64,000 bases of DNA from assembly GCA_905478335.1 (NCBI GenBank), contig CAJQIC010000029.1, positions 21,408 through 85,407 of the forward strand, in the 5' to 3' direction. Numbering within the stretch: position 1 is the stretch's first letter; every line of letters begins with the position of its first letter. The translations under genes and the position numbers were made by a program. This document shows, one piece after another, positions 37,565-46,244 of this stretch. Below the pieces are notes generated by a model, which did not search any database, was not told the DNA's origin, and saw only the letters and a list, made by a program, of their open reading frames with translations. The stretch is from an uncultured Bacteroidia bacterium. GTDB taxonomy: Bacteria; Bacteroidota; Bacteroidia; NS11-12g; UBA9320.

Positions 37565-37565
37565 T

Positions 37566-38603
37566 TTGCTCATCGAATTTTCCATATATCTACTAGCTGC
37601 CATCCTGGGATGTGTTATCTACTATAAATGGGCCCAGAAGAAGCAAATCGTTGATACGCCCAATGAACGAAGTTCACATACCCATCAACCTATTCGAGGT
37701 ATGGGCGTTGTTTTTCCGATTTTATTTGCCTTGTCCTCAATTCACGTTTGGTTAACTGGTGGAGAATATCTATATGAGGGCTCTCCGTTGTTCCCAACAT
37801 ATCAGGCTCTTGGCGTACTTTGGATTGGATCTGGCGTATTACTTATAGGGCTAACTGGTTATTTAGATGATCGGATAGATTTGAGGTCTTATGTTAGATT
37901 GCCACTCTACACCCTTTCAACTCTAATCGCATTAGTTCCAATAATCGTCACTTGGGACAACGGATTCATACCAATCCTTGTAATTGTTGTACTTATTATA
38001 GGCATAATAAATACCTACAATTTTATGGATGGGATAAATGGTATTACAGGTTTTTATAGCATTGTTCTGCTTGGTACTGTATACTACCTCTTCGAACTTA
38101 CCCATATCAGTGTTTACATAGGAGGCTTCAGTTCCATTATTGTCTTTGCCATTACCTTTTTGTTGGTTTTTGGATTCTTTAATTTTCGTTCAAAAGCATT
38201 GGCATTCCTGGGAGACGCTGGTAGTGTATCACTAGGATTATCCGCCTGCATTTTACTTGTTTGGGCTGGGGTTCTGCATCAGCGAATGGACGTGATTGTG
38301 CTTTTGCTTGTATACGGTGTGGACAGTGTTGGAACTATAATTTTAAGAATTTTTCGCAAAGAAAACATCTTCAAAGCCCACAGAAGTCACTTGTACCAAG
38401 ACCTCGTTCATATCAAAGGTTTAAGCCATTTAAAAGTGGCACTCCTGTACGCCCTTGTGCAGCTGATAATAAACATACAGTATATCGTGTATTTCGAGTA
38501 TAAGAATATCGTACTTTATATTTACCTAGGCGGTTTAATATCAATTTACGTGATTTGTAAGAAATTACTTGGAACCTTGCGATTCTCAATTAATAAAACA
38601 TGA
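37566..38603 (+). CDS. wecA: Undecaprenyl-phosphate sugar-1-phosphate transferase (WecA/WbpL-like)
   Basis: 345 residues with about ten membrane segments and a TTG start. It is the initiating enzyme that links the first sugar-1-phosphate to undecaprenyl phosphate. The family marks are DTPNERSSHTHQPIRGMG, the Asp pair D101-D102 in YLDDRIDLR, the metal-binding NTYNFMDGINGI, FLGDAGSVSLG and the HRSHLYQD segment. Its presence, with no WbaP-type enzyme seen, suggests a HexNAc or deoxy-HexNAc as first sugar. It overlaps the next gene by 4 bp. Confidence 0.93.
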   Translation: MLIEFSIYLLAAILGCVIYYKWAQKKQIVDTPNERSSHTHQPIRGMGVVFPILFALSSIHVWLTGGEYLYEGSPLFPTYQALGVLWIGSGVLLIGLTGYLDDRIDLRSYVRLPLYTLSTLIALVPIIVTWDNGFIPILVIVVLIIGIINTYNFMDGINGITGFYSIVLLGTVYYLFELTHISVYIGGFSSIIVFAITFLLVFGFFNFRSKALAFLGDAGSVSLGLSACILLVWAGVLHQRMDVIVLLLVYGVDSVGTIILRIFRKENIFKAHRSHLYQDLVHIKGLSHLKVALLYALVQLIINIQYIVYFEYKNIVLYIYLGGLISIYVICKKLLGTLRFSINKT

Positions 38604-39613
38604 CGACTATAAAATTTGCTATTTGTGGTTTTGGACATATTGGATCAAGACATGCCACCATTGTTGAAGGGTACCCTGACGCAACTGTAGTTGCTGTAAT
38701 CGACACGAAACCTGAAGCCAAAAATCACAAACTATATCCGGAGAACATTCCCTTTTTCAACAGTTTAGATTCTTTTGTAAAGTCAGGCATTGAAGCTGAC
38801 GTTGTCACTGTATCAGCTCCAAATGGGAATCATGTTGAATTAGCGAAAATGGCGCTTGAAAATGATTTCCACGTGATAATTGAAAAACCAATGGGAATTA
38901 GTCGCATTGAATGTGAATCTGTGGTTTTTAAAGCTTTAAACGTTAATAAGGAGGTTTTTGTAGTCAAGCAAAATAGATACAGTCCGCCCAGTAAGTGGTT
39001 GAAAGAAGTGGTCTCCAATAACACGATTGGTGATATTTACATGGTTCAGGTGAACTGCTATTGGAATCGAGACGATCGCTATTACAATAAAGACGGTTGG
39101 AAAGGACGTAAAGACTTAGATGGAGGTGTTCTGTTTACACAATTTAGTCATTTCATAGACATCATGTTTTGGGTCTTTGGGGATATCAAAAACATTAAAA
39201 CCAACCTACAAAACTTTAACCATCAAAACTCAACAGAGTTTGTTGACAGTGGAAATTCAATCTTCGAGTTTGTTGACGGTGGACTAGGGGTCATCAACTT
39301 CTCGACGAGTGTTTGGGATACCAATATGGAGTCGTCTATAACTGTAGTAGGATCTAAAGGAAGTTTCAAAATAGGCGGACAATACATGAACGAAATTGAA
39401 TATTGTCACATCAAAGATTACGAAATGCCTGAGCTCCCTCCTACCAATCCACCAAACGACTACGGCCCCTTCAAAGGTTCGGCTGCCAACCACCATTACG
39501 TCATAGAAAACGTCGTAAACACACTCAAAGGCAACGACACCATCACCGCGAATGCCTTGGAAGGACTTAAGGTGGTGGATATTATTGAGCGGATATACCA
39601 AGCGGCGGAATGA
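38600..39613 (+). CDS. Gfo/Idh/MocA-family oxidoreductase (WbpB-like)
   Basis: 337 residues. The NAD-binding start is KFAICGFGHIGSRHATIVEG and the catalytic Lys lies in VIIEKPMG. QNRYSPPSKWLKE and GGVLFTQFSHFIDIMFWVFG match the WbpB/WlbA type, which oxidises UDP-GlcNAcA at C3 before transamination. That step leads to 2,3-diacetamido-uronic acids, the substrate class for WbpG-type amidination, so it may serve the same sugar as hisH/hisF/wbpG. No WbpA-like dehydrogenase is in the window, and the partner aminotransferase and acetyltransferase are not certain. Confidence 0.85.
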   Translation: MTTIKFAICGFGHIGSRHATIVEGYPDATVVAVIDTKPEAKNHKLYPENIPFFNSLDSFVKSGIEADVVTVSAPNGNHVELAKMALENDFHVIIEKPMGISRIECESVVFKALNVNKEVFVVKQNRYSPPSKWLKEVVSNNTIGDIYMVQVNCYWNRDDRYYNKDGWKGRKDLDGGVLFTQFSHFIDIMFWVFGDIKNIKTNLQNFNHQNSTEFVDSGNSIFEFVDGGLGVINFSTSVWDTNMESSITVVGSKGSFKIGGQYMNEIEYCHIKDYEMPELPPTNPPNDYGPFKGSAANHHYVIENVVNTLKGNDTITANALEGLKVVDIIERIYQAAE

Positions 39614-40650
39614 AGACGGAAGACGTGTTGATTTTTTTTCATCACGACGTTGTCTCTGATCTATCTAATCCACGTATAACATCGTACATAGCGTATTTAA
39701 AGAAGCAAGGTCACAAGCCTTGCTTTCGTTTTGTCAATTCAAACCGTCACAGACGCGTGCCGTATTTAGTACATTACATGCACCTACTAATCTCACCTAG
39801 ATACCAAATCGCCTACTTTTATTCCCCAAATGCCATGTGTGTTCCAATGTATCTACTTTGTCGATTACGTGGAATACAAACAATCATTGAGAAGACGGAA
39901 CTCGACTCCATCAAACCGAAACATAGTTGGAAAGACTACATCAATGCTGGGTTGTACAAATTAGATGAATTGATATTTCCTAGCTTTTGTAACAAGCTGG
40001 TAGTCATATCGAAACGATTACAAGTGCATTATCAGAACAGAATTCAACAAACAAAAACTATTGGTGCTTTTATACCAACGGGTGCCACAATACCCAAGGA
40101 AAACAGAGACGTTCAAAGCGAAGTATTTCGTATCGGCTACATGGGTAGTTTTGGACAAAAAGATGATTTGCAGACGCTTATACAATCCTTTGAAAGATTG
40201 AAGGACTCCGTCTCCCACCCAGTGCAACTTAACCTATACGGAGGACACATCAATTCCAGGTTCACCCAAATTCCTGACATTATCTCCCATGGATTTATTG
40301 AAAGAAACTCCATCCTAGATTCCTTACAATCCAATAACGTTCTCGTCGCGACAAGAACAAAAAATACATATTCCGACTTCGGGTTTCCTTCTAAATTGAC
40401 TGAATACCTTCTCACTGGGCGCCCAGTTATTGCTAGCAAATCATCGGATATTAGCGATTTGTTTGAGCATAAAGGTCAAATGTACCTGGTTGAATCTGAG
40501 AATGATACACAATTGATTGAGGCGTTCAAGTGGTGTAATGAACACCCCGAGGCCTCTCAAAATATGGGATTACGCGGCAGACAATGGGCGACAGAACATT
40601 GGGATTCTGACTTGATTTTATCACAGTGGTATCGTTTTGTAACAACCTAG
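39610..40650 (+). CDS. GT4-type glycosyltransferase, last gene of the locus
   Basis: 346 residues, overlapping the oxidoreductase gene by 4 bp. The C-terminal GT-B domain is clear: FRIGYMGSFGQKDDLQTLIQ, VQLNLYGGHINS, NVLVATRTKNTYSDFGFPSK and LTEYLLTGRPVIASKSSD. The N-terminal domain is short and divergent. It ends 28 bp from the convergent smpB gene. No hairpin terminator is visible in that gap. Confidence 0.85.
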   Translation: MKTEDVLIFFHHDVVSDLSNPRITSYIAYLKKQGHKPCFRFVNSNRHRRVPYLVHYMHLLISPRYQIAYFYSPNAMCVPMYLLCRLRGIQTIIEKTELDSIKPKHSWKDYINAGLYKLDELIFPSFCNKLVVISKRLQVHYQNRIQQTKTIGAFIPTGATIPKENRDVQSEVFRIGYMGSFGQKDDLQTLIQSFERLKDSVSHPVQLNLYGGHINSRFTQIPDIISHGFIERNSILDSLQSNNVLVATRTKNTYSDFGFPSKLTEYLLTGRPVIASKSSDISDLFEHKGQMYLVESENDTQLIEAFKWCNEHPEASQNMGLRGRQWATEHWDSDLILSQWYRFVTT

Positions 40651-40678
40651 GAACTTCAACTTGTTCTCGTCCTCAGCT

Positions 40679-41131
40679 TCAGCTATACCGATCAATCTCC
40701 CGCTGAACATCCTTCGACTTAATATCCTGTCGCTTGTCGTAGTTCTTCTTACCGCGACCCAATCCAATTCTTAACTTAGCGTAGCCGCTGGCTGCAAAAA
40801 AGAGCTCAATAGGGACAATCGTGTACCCCTGGTCTTTCATCTTATCACGAAGCTTTTTTAACTCCCGTTTGTTCAACAACAAATCCCTGAGTCGTGTAGG
40901 TTCTTGCTCCACATAGCCCGCATTTTTAAACTCGGCGATGTGCATGCCTTTAATCTTAATGCCATTATTTGTCAGGAAACAATACGCCTCTGAAATCGAC
41001 GCTTTCCCATCCCTTACAGACTTCACTTCTGGGCCTGTCAGTACTAGGCCAGCCTCCATCTCAAACTCGATTGCATACTCGAAATATGCCTTTCGATTCT
41101 TAATCCTTATTTCCTTTAACTTCTTGCTCAT
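40679..41131 (-). CDS. smpB: SsrA-binding protein
   Basis: 150 residues, full length. SmpB binds tmRNA and brings it to stalled ribosomes for trans-translation. The conserved blocks are NRKAYFEYAIEFEMEAGLVL, TGPEVKSVRDGKASISEAY, DPTRLR-like QEPTRLRDLLL, and the basic C-terminal tail GLGRGKKNYDKRQDIKSKD. It overlaps the thioesterase gene by 4 bp. The window holds no ssrA gene that I can recognise. Confidence 0.97.
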   Translation of the reverse strand: MSKKLKEIRIKNRKAYFEYAIEFEMEAGLVLTGPEVKSVRDGKASISEAYCFLTNNGIKIKGMHIAEFKNAGYVEQEPTRLRDLLLNKRELKKLRDKMKDQGYTIVPIELFFAASGYAKLRIGLGRGKKNYDKRQDIKSKDVQREIDRYS

Positions 41132-41520
41132 TTTGCTTTGCCTGCTATGACTTCAACCTGATCCTTTTTTAATATCATTTGACCGGTTGTGCCCGTGGCG
41201 ATTAACCGCTCCCCTACTCTCGCTTCAAAACTACAAGCCATTTTTGCACGATCTTTTTCAATAATCGTCGCTAGGAAATCCACCGTTTGACCAACCAGTG
41301 CTGGTGAAACGTGTGTAACGTTTAAAAACGTTCCGATTCCTTCTTCGTCATCGTCAAGCATATCTAAAACAAAAAGTCTCCCGGACCATTCTGCGTCCCT
41401 CCCTAGTGCAAACGTAGCGTAAAAAGGATGTACAACCCCAGACTCAAACTCCGCAACGTCTGCTTCAGTCACCGTGTGCTGGTAAGTCTTTGTATCCCCA
41501 ATCTTATATATATCTTTCAC
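41128..41520 (-). CDS. Hotdog-fold thioesterase family protein (FlK-like)
   Basis: 130 residues. The pattern (TVTEADVAEFESGVVHPFYA, then GIGTFLNVTHVSPALVGQTV and ARVGERLIATGTTGQMIL) resembles small hotdog acyl-CoA thioesterases of the FlK/YbgC-like group often annotated next to mutS2 or smpB in Bacteroidota. The V.H.-.P-.G segment is the usual substrate-binding turn. Its substrate is unknown. It overlaps mutS2 and smpB by 4 bp each. Confidence 0.7.
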   Translation of the reverse strand: MKDIYKIGDTKTYQHTVTEADVAEFESGVVHPFYATFALGRDAEWSGRLFVLDMLDDDEEGIGTFLNVTHVSPALVGQTVDFLATIIEKDRAKMACSFEARVGERLIATGTTGQMILKKDQVEVIAGKAK

Positions 41521-43880
41521 GACAACTCAATTAAACTAACACCTTCCCCACCCATTCGAACATCTTCGTAGGTTATCCGTTTTACAAATGATTTATTGTG
41601 ATAATAGTCACGAATTATTTTTTTCAAAATACCATCCCCTTTTCCGTGTATCAAACGCAAATTATTGGCACCTATGATAATGGCGTCATCTATCCAACGG
41701 TCGATCTCTTTTAAGGCCTCATCAGCACGCATCCCTCTCACGTCTTTTTCTATGGCAAACTGTTCTTGACGTTTCATAAAACCAACGTCTACTTTCGATT
41801 TAGCCTTCTGTTGCTTGGTTTTAACTGCAACTAAATCTGCAATTTGATAGGTTGATTTTATAATACCAGCCACCACGACGGCTTTGTTTTTACGAATCTG
41901 AATCACCTCGCCAAAACTGTTGGAATTTGGTATCTTTACCTGAGAACCGACCTCTATTTGAACCTTAGGTATGGGTTTATTTTCAACCTTTTCCTCGATC
42001 TGTTTTCCAGAAAGTTTTTCTTTCTTGCGCTCCAACCCTGCCCTGGCGCGTTTGGTTTTACTTTTATCCGCCCCACTTTCTTTGATAGACTTTATAGTAC
42101 GCTCAATTTCTGCATTTGCACTTTCTACCAAACTCAAGGCCTTTTGCTTGGCGTCAGATAGTATTTCAGATTTACTAACAGACAATTCATTCTTTAGCTG
42201 CTCATAGTCTTTCTTCAATCTATCCAAGTGTGCCTCAGTACTGGCAATCTCTTCAATACGCTCTTTAAGCTCTTTTCTTTCGTTTTCTAACGTCGCTAGT
42301 AATTCATCTGTTCGTTGTTGCTTTACGTTCGACCTTTTTCTGGCCTGCTTAATTATAAAATCAGGCAATCCAATGTTTTGTGCGACCTCCAATGCAAACG
42401 AACTACCTGGTTTACCAATTTCAAATTTGTACAGTGGTTTAAGTAGTTTGGTGTCGTATAACATTGACGCATTTAGGAAGCCTTCCTCACTTTTTGCGAG
42501 ACTTTTCACATTCCCAAAGTGCGTAGTTACTGCTCCGCGTGGCTTCTTTTTGTTCAAATGAATCAAGATGGCTTCTGCCATTGCACCTCCAAAATTCGGA
42601 TCTGTTCCGCTACCAATTTCGTCAATAACAAGCAAAGTACTCGGGGTAGATTTAGCCAAAAAATACTTCATGGCTGTCAGGTGGCTGCTGTATGAACTTA
42701 AGTCATTTTCAATAGATTGATTATCACCAATGTCAACGAATATGTGTTTAAAAAAACCAAATTCTGATTTGGCATCAGCGCAAGGCAAAAGTCCACACTG
42801 CAGCATATATTGATTCAGCGCTAGTGTTTTAATGGTAACAGACTTTCCGCCTGCGTTAGGACCACTAATCACAATGATTCTATGGTCATCACTCAACGCA
42901 ATGTCCATGGGTATGGTTTCCTTCTTTTTTGCCTTATTCGTTAGCCATAACAGTGGATGATACATTTCAGTTATGTTGCAATCTGATGATTTTGTCACAA
43001 CCGGCAAACACGCATTTAGCTTGGTGGCAAGACTCGCCTTTGAGCGAATAAAATCAAATATCCCCATTTGCATGGCGAACAACTTCAGATCTGATACATG
43101 TAAACGCGCTTGTTTGGTCAACTGCTTAAGTATACGCAACATCTCTCTATCGCGCTCCATCTCTAACTCCTTTTGACGGTTAGACGCTTCTAAAACCTCA
43201 ATGGGTTCAATGTAAAGAATCTTTCCTGCACCAGATTCGTCATGCATGATACCCTTTACTTTCCGTTTGTGTTCCGCAAAAATTGGTATGACCAATCGGC
43301 CATCTTTTACCGTAACCTCTGTTTCGGCAGTCCACTTTTTTTCTGCAGCTTGATTGTATATGCGCTTAATGATGCTATAGGCTTCACGCTGATTGGCATC
43401 AATTTCGTCTAATAGACCTTGTAACTTTCGACTGGCATCTCTTCTCCACTCACCAAAATCATCAAAAGCCATAGATATCTCGGAAATCAACGGGGTTGGA
43501 TCATTGATGTTGTCTAATAACTTAAATAATTGTGGATGAGAGGTCGATTTACTCGAAAAGAAGGTTAACAAATCTAGAACCTCTGAACTAATCAAGCGTA
43601 TATCTATCAGCTCATTCGCTTGCAATACAGAGTGCTTTTCGGCTAGCTTTTCAAGATTAGACTGAATATCGATTTCGGTAATGCTTGGTGTTTGTCCTGA
43701 ATTGAGCAAAGACTGGAATTCACCGGTCTGCGTTAACCAAATATCTACAACCTTATAATTACTTGAGAATTTAAGCTTTGAAACGATGTGTTTACCTGCT
43801 TGACTTCTGCAGCCCTCACTTACAAGACTTCGAATTTCAGTGAAGCCTAGTTTATCTTCAATGTCAGTAGGGAAATTCAT
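41517..43880 (-). CDS. mutS2: Endonuclease MutS2
   Basis: 787 residues. MutS2 is a MutS-like ATPase with a nuclease tail, linked to recombination suppression and rescue of collided ribosomes. Walker A is GPNAGGKS at residues 340-347, and LLVIDEIGSGTDPNFGGAMA holds Walker B and the signature. A coiled coil runs about 510-620. The C-terminal Smr domain (DVRGMRADEALKEIDRWIDD, RLIHGKGDGILKKIIRDYY) is complete. It overlaps its neighbours on both sides by 4 bp. Confidence 0.96.
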   Translation of the reverse strand: MNFPTDIEDKLGFTEIRSLVSEGCRSQAGKHIVSKLKFSSNYKVVDIWLTQTGEFQSLLNSGQTPSITEIDIQSNLEKLAEKHSVLQANELIDIRLISSEVLDLLTFFSSKSTSHPQLFKLLDNINDPTPLISEISMAFDDFGEWRRDASRKLQGLLDEIDANQREAYSIIKRIYNQAAEKKWTAETEVTVKDGRLVIPIFAEHKRKVKGIMHDESGAGKILYIEPIEVLEASNRQKELEMERDREMLRILKQLTKQARLHVSDLKLFAMQMGIFDFIRSKASLATKLNACLPVVTKSSDCNITEMYHPLLWLTNKAKKKETIPMDIALSDDHRIIVISGPNAGGKSVTIKTLALNQYMLQCGLLPCADAKSEFGFFKHIFVDIGDNQSIENDLSSYSSHLTAMKYFLAKSTPSTLLVIDEIGSGTDPNFGGAMAEAILIHLNKKKPRGAVTTHFGNVKSLAKSEEGFLNASMLYDTKLLKPLYKFEIGKPGSSFALEVAQNIGLPDFIIKQARKRSNVKQQRTDELLATLENERKELKERIEEIASTEAHLDRLKKDYEQLKNELSVSKSEILSDAKQKALSLVESANAEIERTIKSIKESGADKSKTKRARAGLERKKEKLSGKQIEEKVENKPIPKVQIEVGSQVKIPNSNSFGEVIQIRKNKAVVVAGIIKSTYQIADLVAVKTKQQKAKSKVDVGFMKRQEQFAIEKDVRGMRADEALKEIDRWIDDAIIIGANNLRLIHGKGDGILKKIIRDYYHNKSFVKRITYEDVRMGGEGVSLIELS

Positions 43881-44233
43881 TCTTCCATCTTATTCAATTT
43901 CTCAATCACTTCAGCAGAAATCTTTTCCATCCAGTTCGGATGCTCTGTATAGAAGGAATAGGACCTTTCGACTTCCTCAGCCGTAACACCTCTTAAGTGA
44001 TAAATCATTTGATACGAGCTATCAATCAAGTCCGTATCGTAAAACCCTTTCTGCCTATATATCTTTTGTTGCGCTTCAGCCAGTCGTATGTCTATGATGA
44101 TTTCTGCAAACTCTTCAGGACTAATCACATTGCCTGGCACAACCGCAAACTGTGGTGTACACGAAGACAATACCGCAACGTAACACGTGAACAGAATTAT
44201 GCGTTTTATATATCGATTTAGTTCAAACATCAA
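43877..44233 (-). CDS. DUF4296 lipoprotein
   Basis: 118 residues. Signal peptide with lipobox LSSC and Cys25. The mature part, PGNVISPEEFAEIIIDIRLA, then EAQQKIYRQKGF and YSFYTEHPNWMEKISAEVIE, has the DUF4296 pattern seen almost only in Bacteroidota. Its function is unknown. It is the first gene of the mutS2-thioesterase-smpB operon, overlapping mutS2 by 4 bp, and is divergent from yggS with a 43-bp gap. Confidence 0.82.
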   Translation of the reverse strand: MMFELNRYIKRIILFTCYVAVLSSCTPQFAVVPGNVISPEEFAEIIIDIRLAEAQQKIYRQKGFYDTDLIDSSYQMIYHLRGVTAEEVERSYSFYTEHPNWMEKISAEVIEKLNKMEE

Positions 44234-44276
44234 CTTAATTTTGAGGTGTTCAACATATGAAGTTTATTGAATTACA

Positions 44277-44924
44277 ATGATACAACAGAATATCAATCGA
44301 ATTAAAGAAGAACTCGGTGAAACTACCTTGGTAGCGGTATCAAAGTTTCGTACTCTGGAGGAATTAACAAACTTATATGATACTGGCCAACGCATTTTTG
44401 CTGAGAACCGTGTACAGGAACTATTATCCAAGCAAAATCAATTACCGAATGATATTGAGTGGCACCTTATTGGTCACCTTCAGACAAACAAGGTCAAAAT
44501 GATTATTGGTCGCGTATCGCTAATTCACTCGGTAGACAGTCTGAAACTTCTTAAAGAAATTCAAAAGCAATCGCTCAAGCAAAATGTAGTAACCAAGATA
44601 CTGCTTCAAATTCATGTTGCTCAAGAAGACTCAAAGTATGGATTTGTTCCAAACGAGTTAGTGGACCTATTTGCTACTCATTCGTTTACACCTTTCACAC
44701 ATGTTCAAATATGCGGTGTCATGTCTATGGCCACATTAACTCAAAACACCAACCAAATTGAGGAAGAATTTCAGAAAACGGTAGACACCTTCCATGGAAT
44801 CAAGAAACTAATTACCAATTCAGAAGACTTTACTGAGATATCTATGGGCATGAGTGGGGACTATATAATTGCCAAAAAATTAGGCGCTACAATGGTTAGA
44901 ATTGGTAGCAAAATCTTCGCTTAG
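44277..44924 (+). CDS. yggS: YggS-family pyridoxal phosphate homeostasis protein
   Basis: 215 residues, normal for this fold-III PLP-binding protein, which balances vitamin B6 and amino-acid pools and has no known catalytic reaction. The PLP Lys is K23 in LVAVSKFR. FAENRVQELLSKQ, WHLIGHLQTNKVK, LIHSVDSLKLL and SMGMSGDYIIAKKLGATMVR are the standard YggS blocks. A gene-poor 270-bp stretch follows with nothing I can name. Confidence 0.96.
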   Translation: MIQQNINRIKEELGETTLVAVSKFRTLEELTNLYDTGQRIFAENRVQELLSKQNQLPNDIEWHLIGHLQTNKVKMIIGRVSLIHSVDSLKLLKEIQKQSLKQNVVTKILLQIHVAQEDSKYGFVPNELVDLFATHSFTPFTHVQICGVMSMATLTQNTNQIEEEFQKTVDTFHGIKKLITNSEDFTEISMGMSGDYIIAKKLGATMVRIGSKIFA

Positions 44925-45194
44925 ACCTAAAAGTTGACGTTTTTGAGGTGATTTTCACTCAACACATGACCCCAAAACGTGTCAAATCCAGTAAAATAAG
45001 GGGTTATTTAGGCCTGTTTTAGAAAAAATAATAAGCCACAAATCCAGTATTGACATCGGTTTTCAGACAAATGTGCATAACATTACCGAAACTTGAGACT
45101 CCAAAATCGGTTAAATACAAAAACAGTACGACCTTCGCACTTTATTTCGAGAGAGAGAACCTAATTGAATTTAAACAAATTAAAGAAGGGACCT

Positions 45195-45707
45195 ATGAAG
45201 AAGTATTTATTATTTTCAGGAGTGATTGGCCTATTGGCGTTTGCTCCTTACGGTGGTAAAAATAATACGACCGAAAACAAAAACAAAACTAATTCTGAAA
45301 AAAATTCAGAAATAGTTGAATCAAAGGAAAAGACCATTTTGGAAATCTCTGATTCCATCTGTCTTGCCATTGGCGTACCAACTGAATTGGTTAGAGAAAT
45401 CGGCCAAAACGAAAGTGGTTGGAGATGCATTCGTTCACAATCAGGAGGAACCGACTTTGGTGATCTTCAAGTAATCGACGAAACATTCGATTACTGGTAC
45501 AACGAATTGAATCTTCAAGGCGGGAAATCTAGGTATAATTACCTAGTGGTTGGAATTCACTATTTGAAGTACAACTACAACCGTTATCACAGTTGGGAAA
45601 AGGCACGCTTTGCCTACGCACGTGGATCGTGGAGAAACCAGTCGACTTGGACTTGCTTAGAAGAGAAATTCATGACGAAAATTAACTGGTCGAACTACGA
45701 CTCGTAA
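45195..45707 (+). CDS. Exported lysozyme-fold (SLT-like) protein
   Basis: 170 residues from the ATG at 45195 (MKKYLLFSGVIGLLAFAPYG, a signal peptide); an in-frame TTG lies 30 bp upstream. A Lys/Asn/Glu-rich linker is followed by a transglycosylase-like domain: ICLAIGVPTELVREIGQNES, with the probable catalytic Glu of QNESGW, then GTDFGDLQVIDETFDYWYNE and ARFAYARGSW. This is the order of E-S-x-x and G-x-x-Q motifs in lytic transglycosylases. It probably cuts peptidoglycan in the periplasm. A hairpin terminator follows. Confidence 0.75.
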   Translation: MKKYLLFSGVIGLLAFAPYGGKNNTTENKNKTNSEKNSEIVESKEKTILEISDSICLAIGVPTELVREIGQNESGWRCIRSQSGGTDFGDLQVIDETFDYWYNELNLQGGKSRYNYLVVGIHYLKYNYNRYHSWEKARFAYARGSWRNQSTWTCLEEKFMTKINWSNYDS

Positions 45708-45734
45708 GCGTCACACAACCTCAAGATTTTTCTT

Positions 45735-45784
45735 AGAGACATTATAACGAAGGCTTCGTGTTTTTTATAGTGTCTTTTTTTTTG
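45735..45784 (+). terminator. Rho-independent terminator after the SLT-like gene
   Basis: An 11-bp stem with one mismatch, AGACATTATAA (45737-45747) pairing with TTATAGTGTCT (45765-45775), runs into T10. It starts about 28 bp after the stop of the lysozyme-fold gene. Confidence 0.8.
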
Positions 45785-45807
45785 CTTTCTAGCGGGGTTT
45801 CTTTGAT

Positions 45808-45923
45808 TAGGGCTTTCGCCCTACAACCTTGGATTTCACTTGTTACTTACTTAGGGGTTGCCACCTCTAACCCGGCTTTCATTTTTTTCTTGATGAATGT
45901 TCGCTTAGGGGTTAGCACCCCTA
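45808..45923 (+). repeat. Array of three GC-rich small hairpins
   Basis: Three short palindromes: TAGGGC-TTTC-GCCCTA (45808-45823), AGGGGT-TGCC-ACCTCT (45853-45868, imperfect) and TAGGGGT-TAGC-ACCCCTA (45906-45923). The second and third are each followed by an ACCCGxCTTTCATTTTTTTCT-like block. The third abuts dispersed repeat copy B and corresponds to the terminal hairpin of copy A at 4806-4825, with different but still pairing stem bases. Confidence 0.8.
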
Positions 45924-45931
45924 TAACCCGC

Positions 45932-46129
45932 TTTTCATTTTTTTCTTGATAAAAAAACGAAACAAAAAAATCAAGACTTCTGAATTTTTCTTTGAAATCT
46001 ACGATTGGCTCTTCTTTCCCTCAGCCAAAGCCGCTGCGCTTTCCTGCCTGCTTAGCGCAGGGCCACCGCGCAAAAGCCTTCCTCGATTTCTACAGAAAAC
46101 TTCAAAGGTCATCTTAAACCATGCACGGA
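45932..46129 (-). repeat. Dispersed repeat, copy B (inverted relative to copy A)
   Basis: The reverse complement of 4604-4798 with substitutions. The block from TTTTCATTTTTTTCTTGATA to AAATTTTTC-like AATTTTTCTTTGAA is nearly identical. The middle is more diverged, then CTACAGAAAACTTCAAAGGT and CCATGCACGG match again. It lies in an 849-bp gene-free stretch (45708-46556), about 41 kb from copy A. Confidence 0.8.
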
Positions 46130-46244
46130 TTAATGAGCCATGGCCCACCAAAAATGCGGGGGACGCGCTAGCCGGTGTGTTAGGGAGCATATTTTTGGGG
46201 AGACTTTTTGTTTCGTTTTTGGTCTCAAAAATGAAAATCGGTTA

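Noticed and set aside
40650..40679. Terminator between the last glycan gene and smpB
   Set aside because: The 28-bp gap has no stem followed by a T-run on either strand.
44925..45194. Small RNA or gene in the gap after yggS
   Set aside because: No convincing hairpin with T-run, tRNA-like fold or conserved frame was found; left unannotated.
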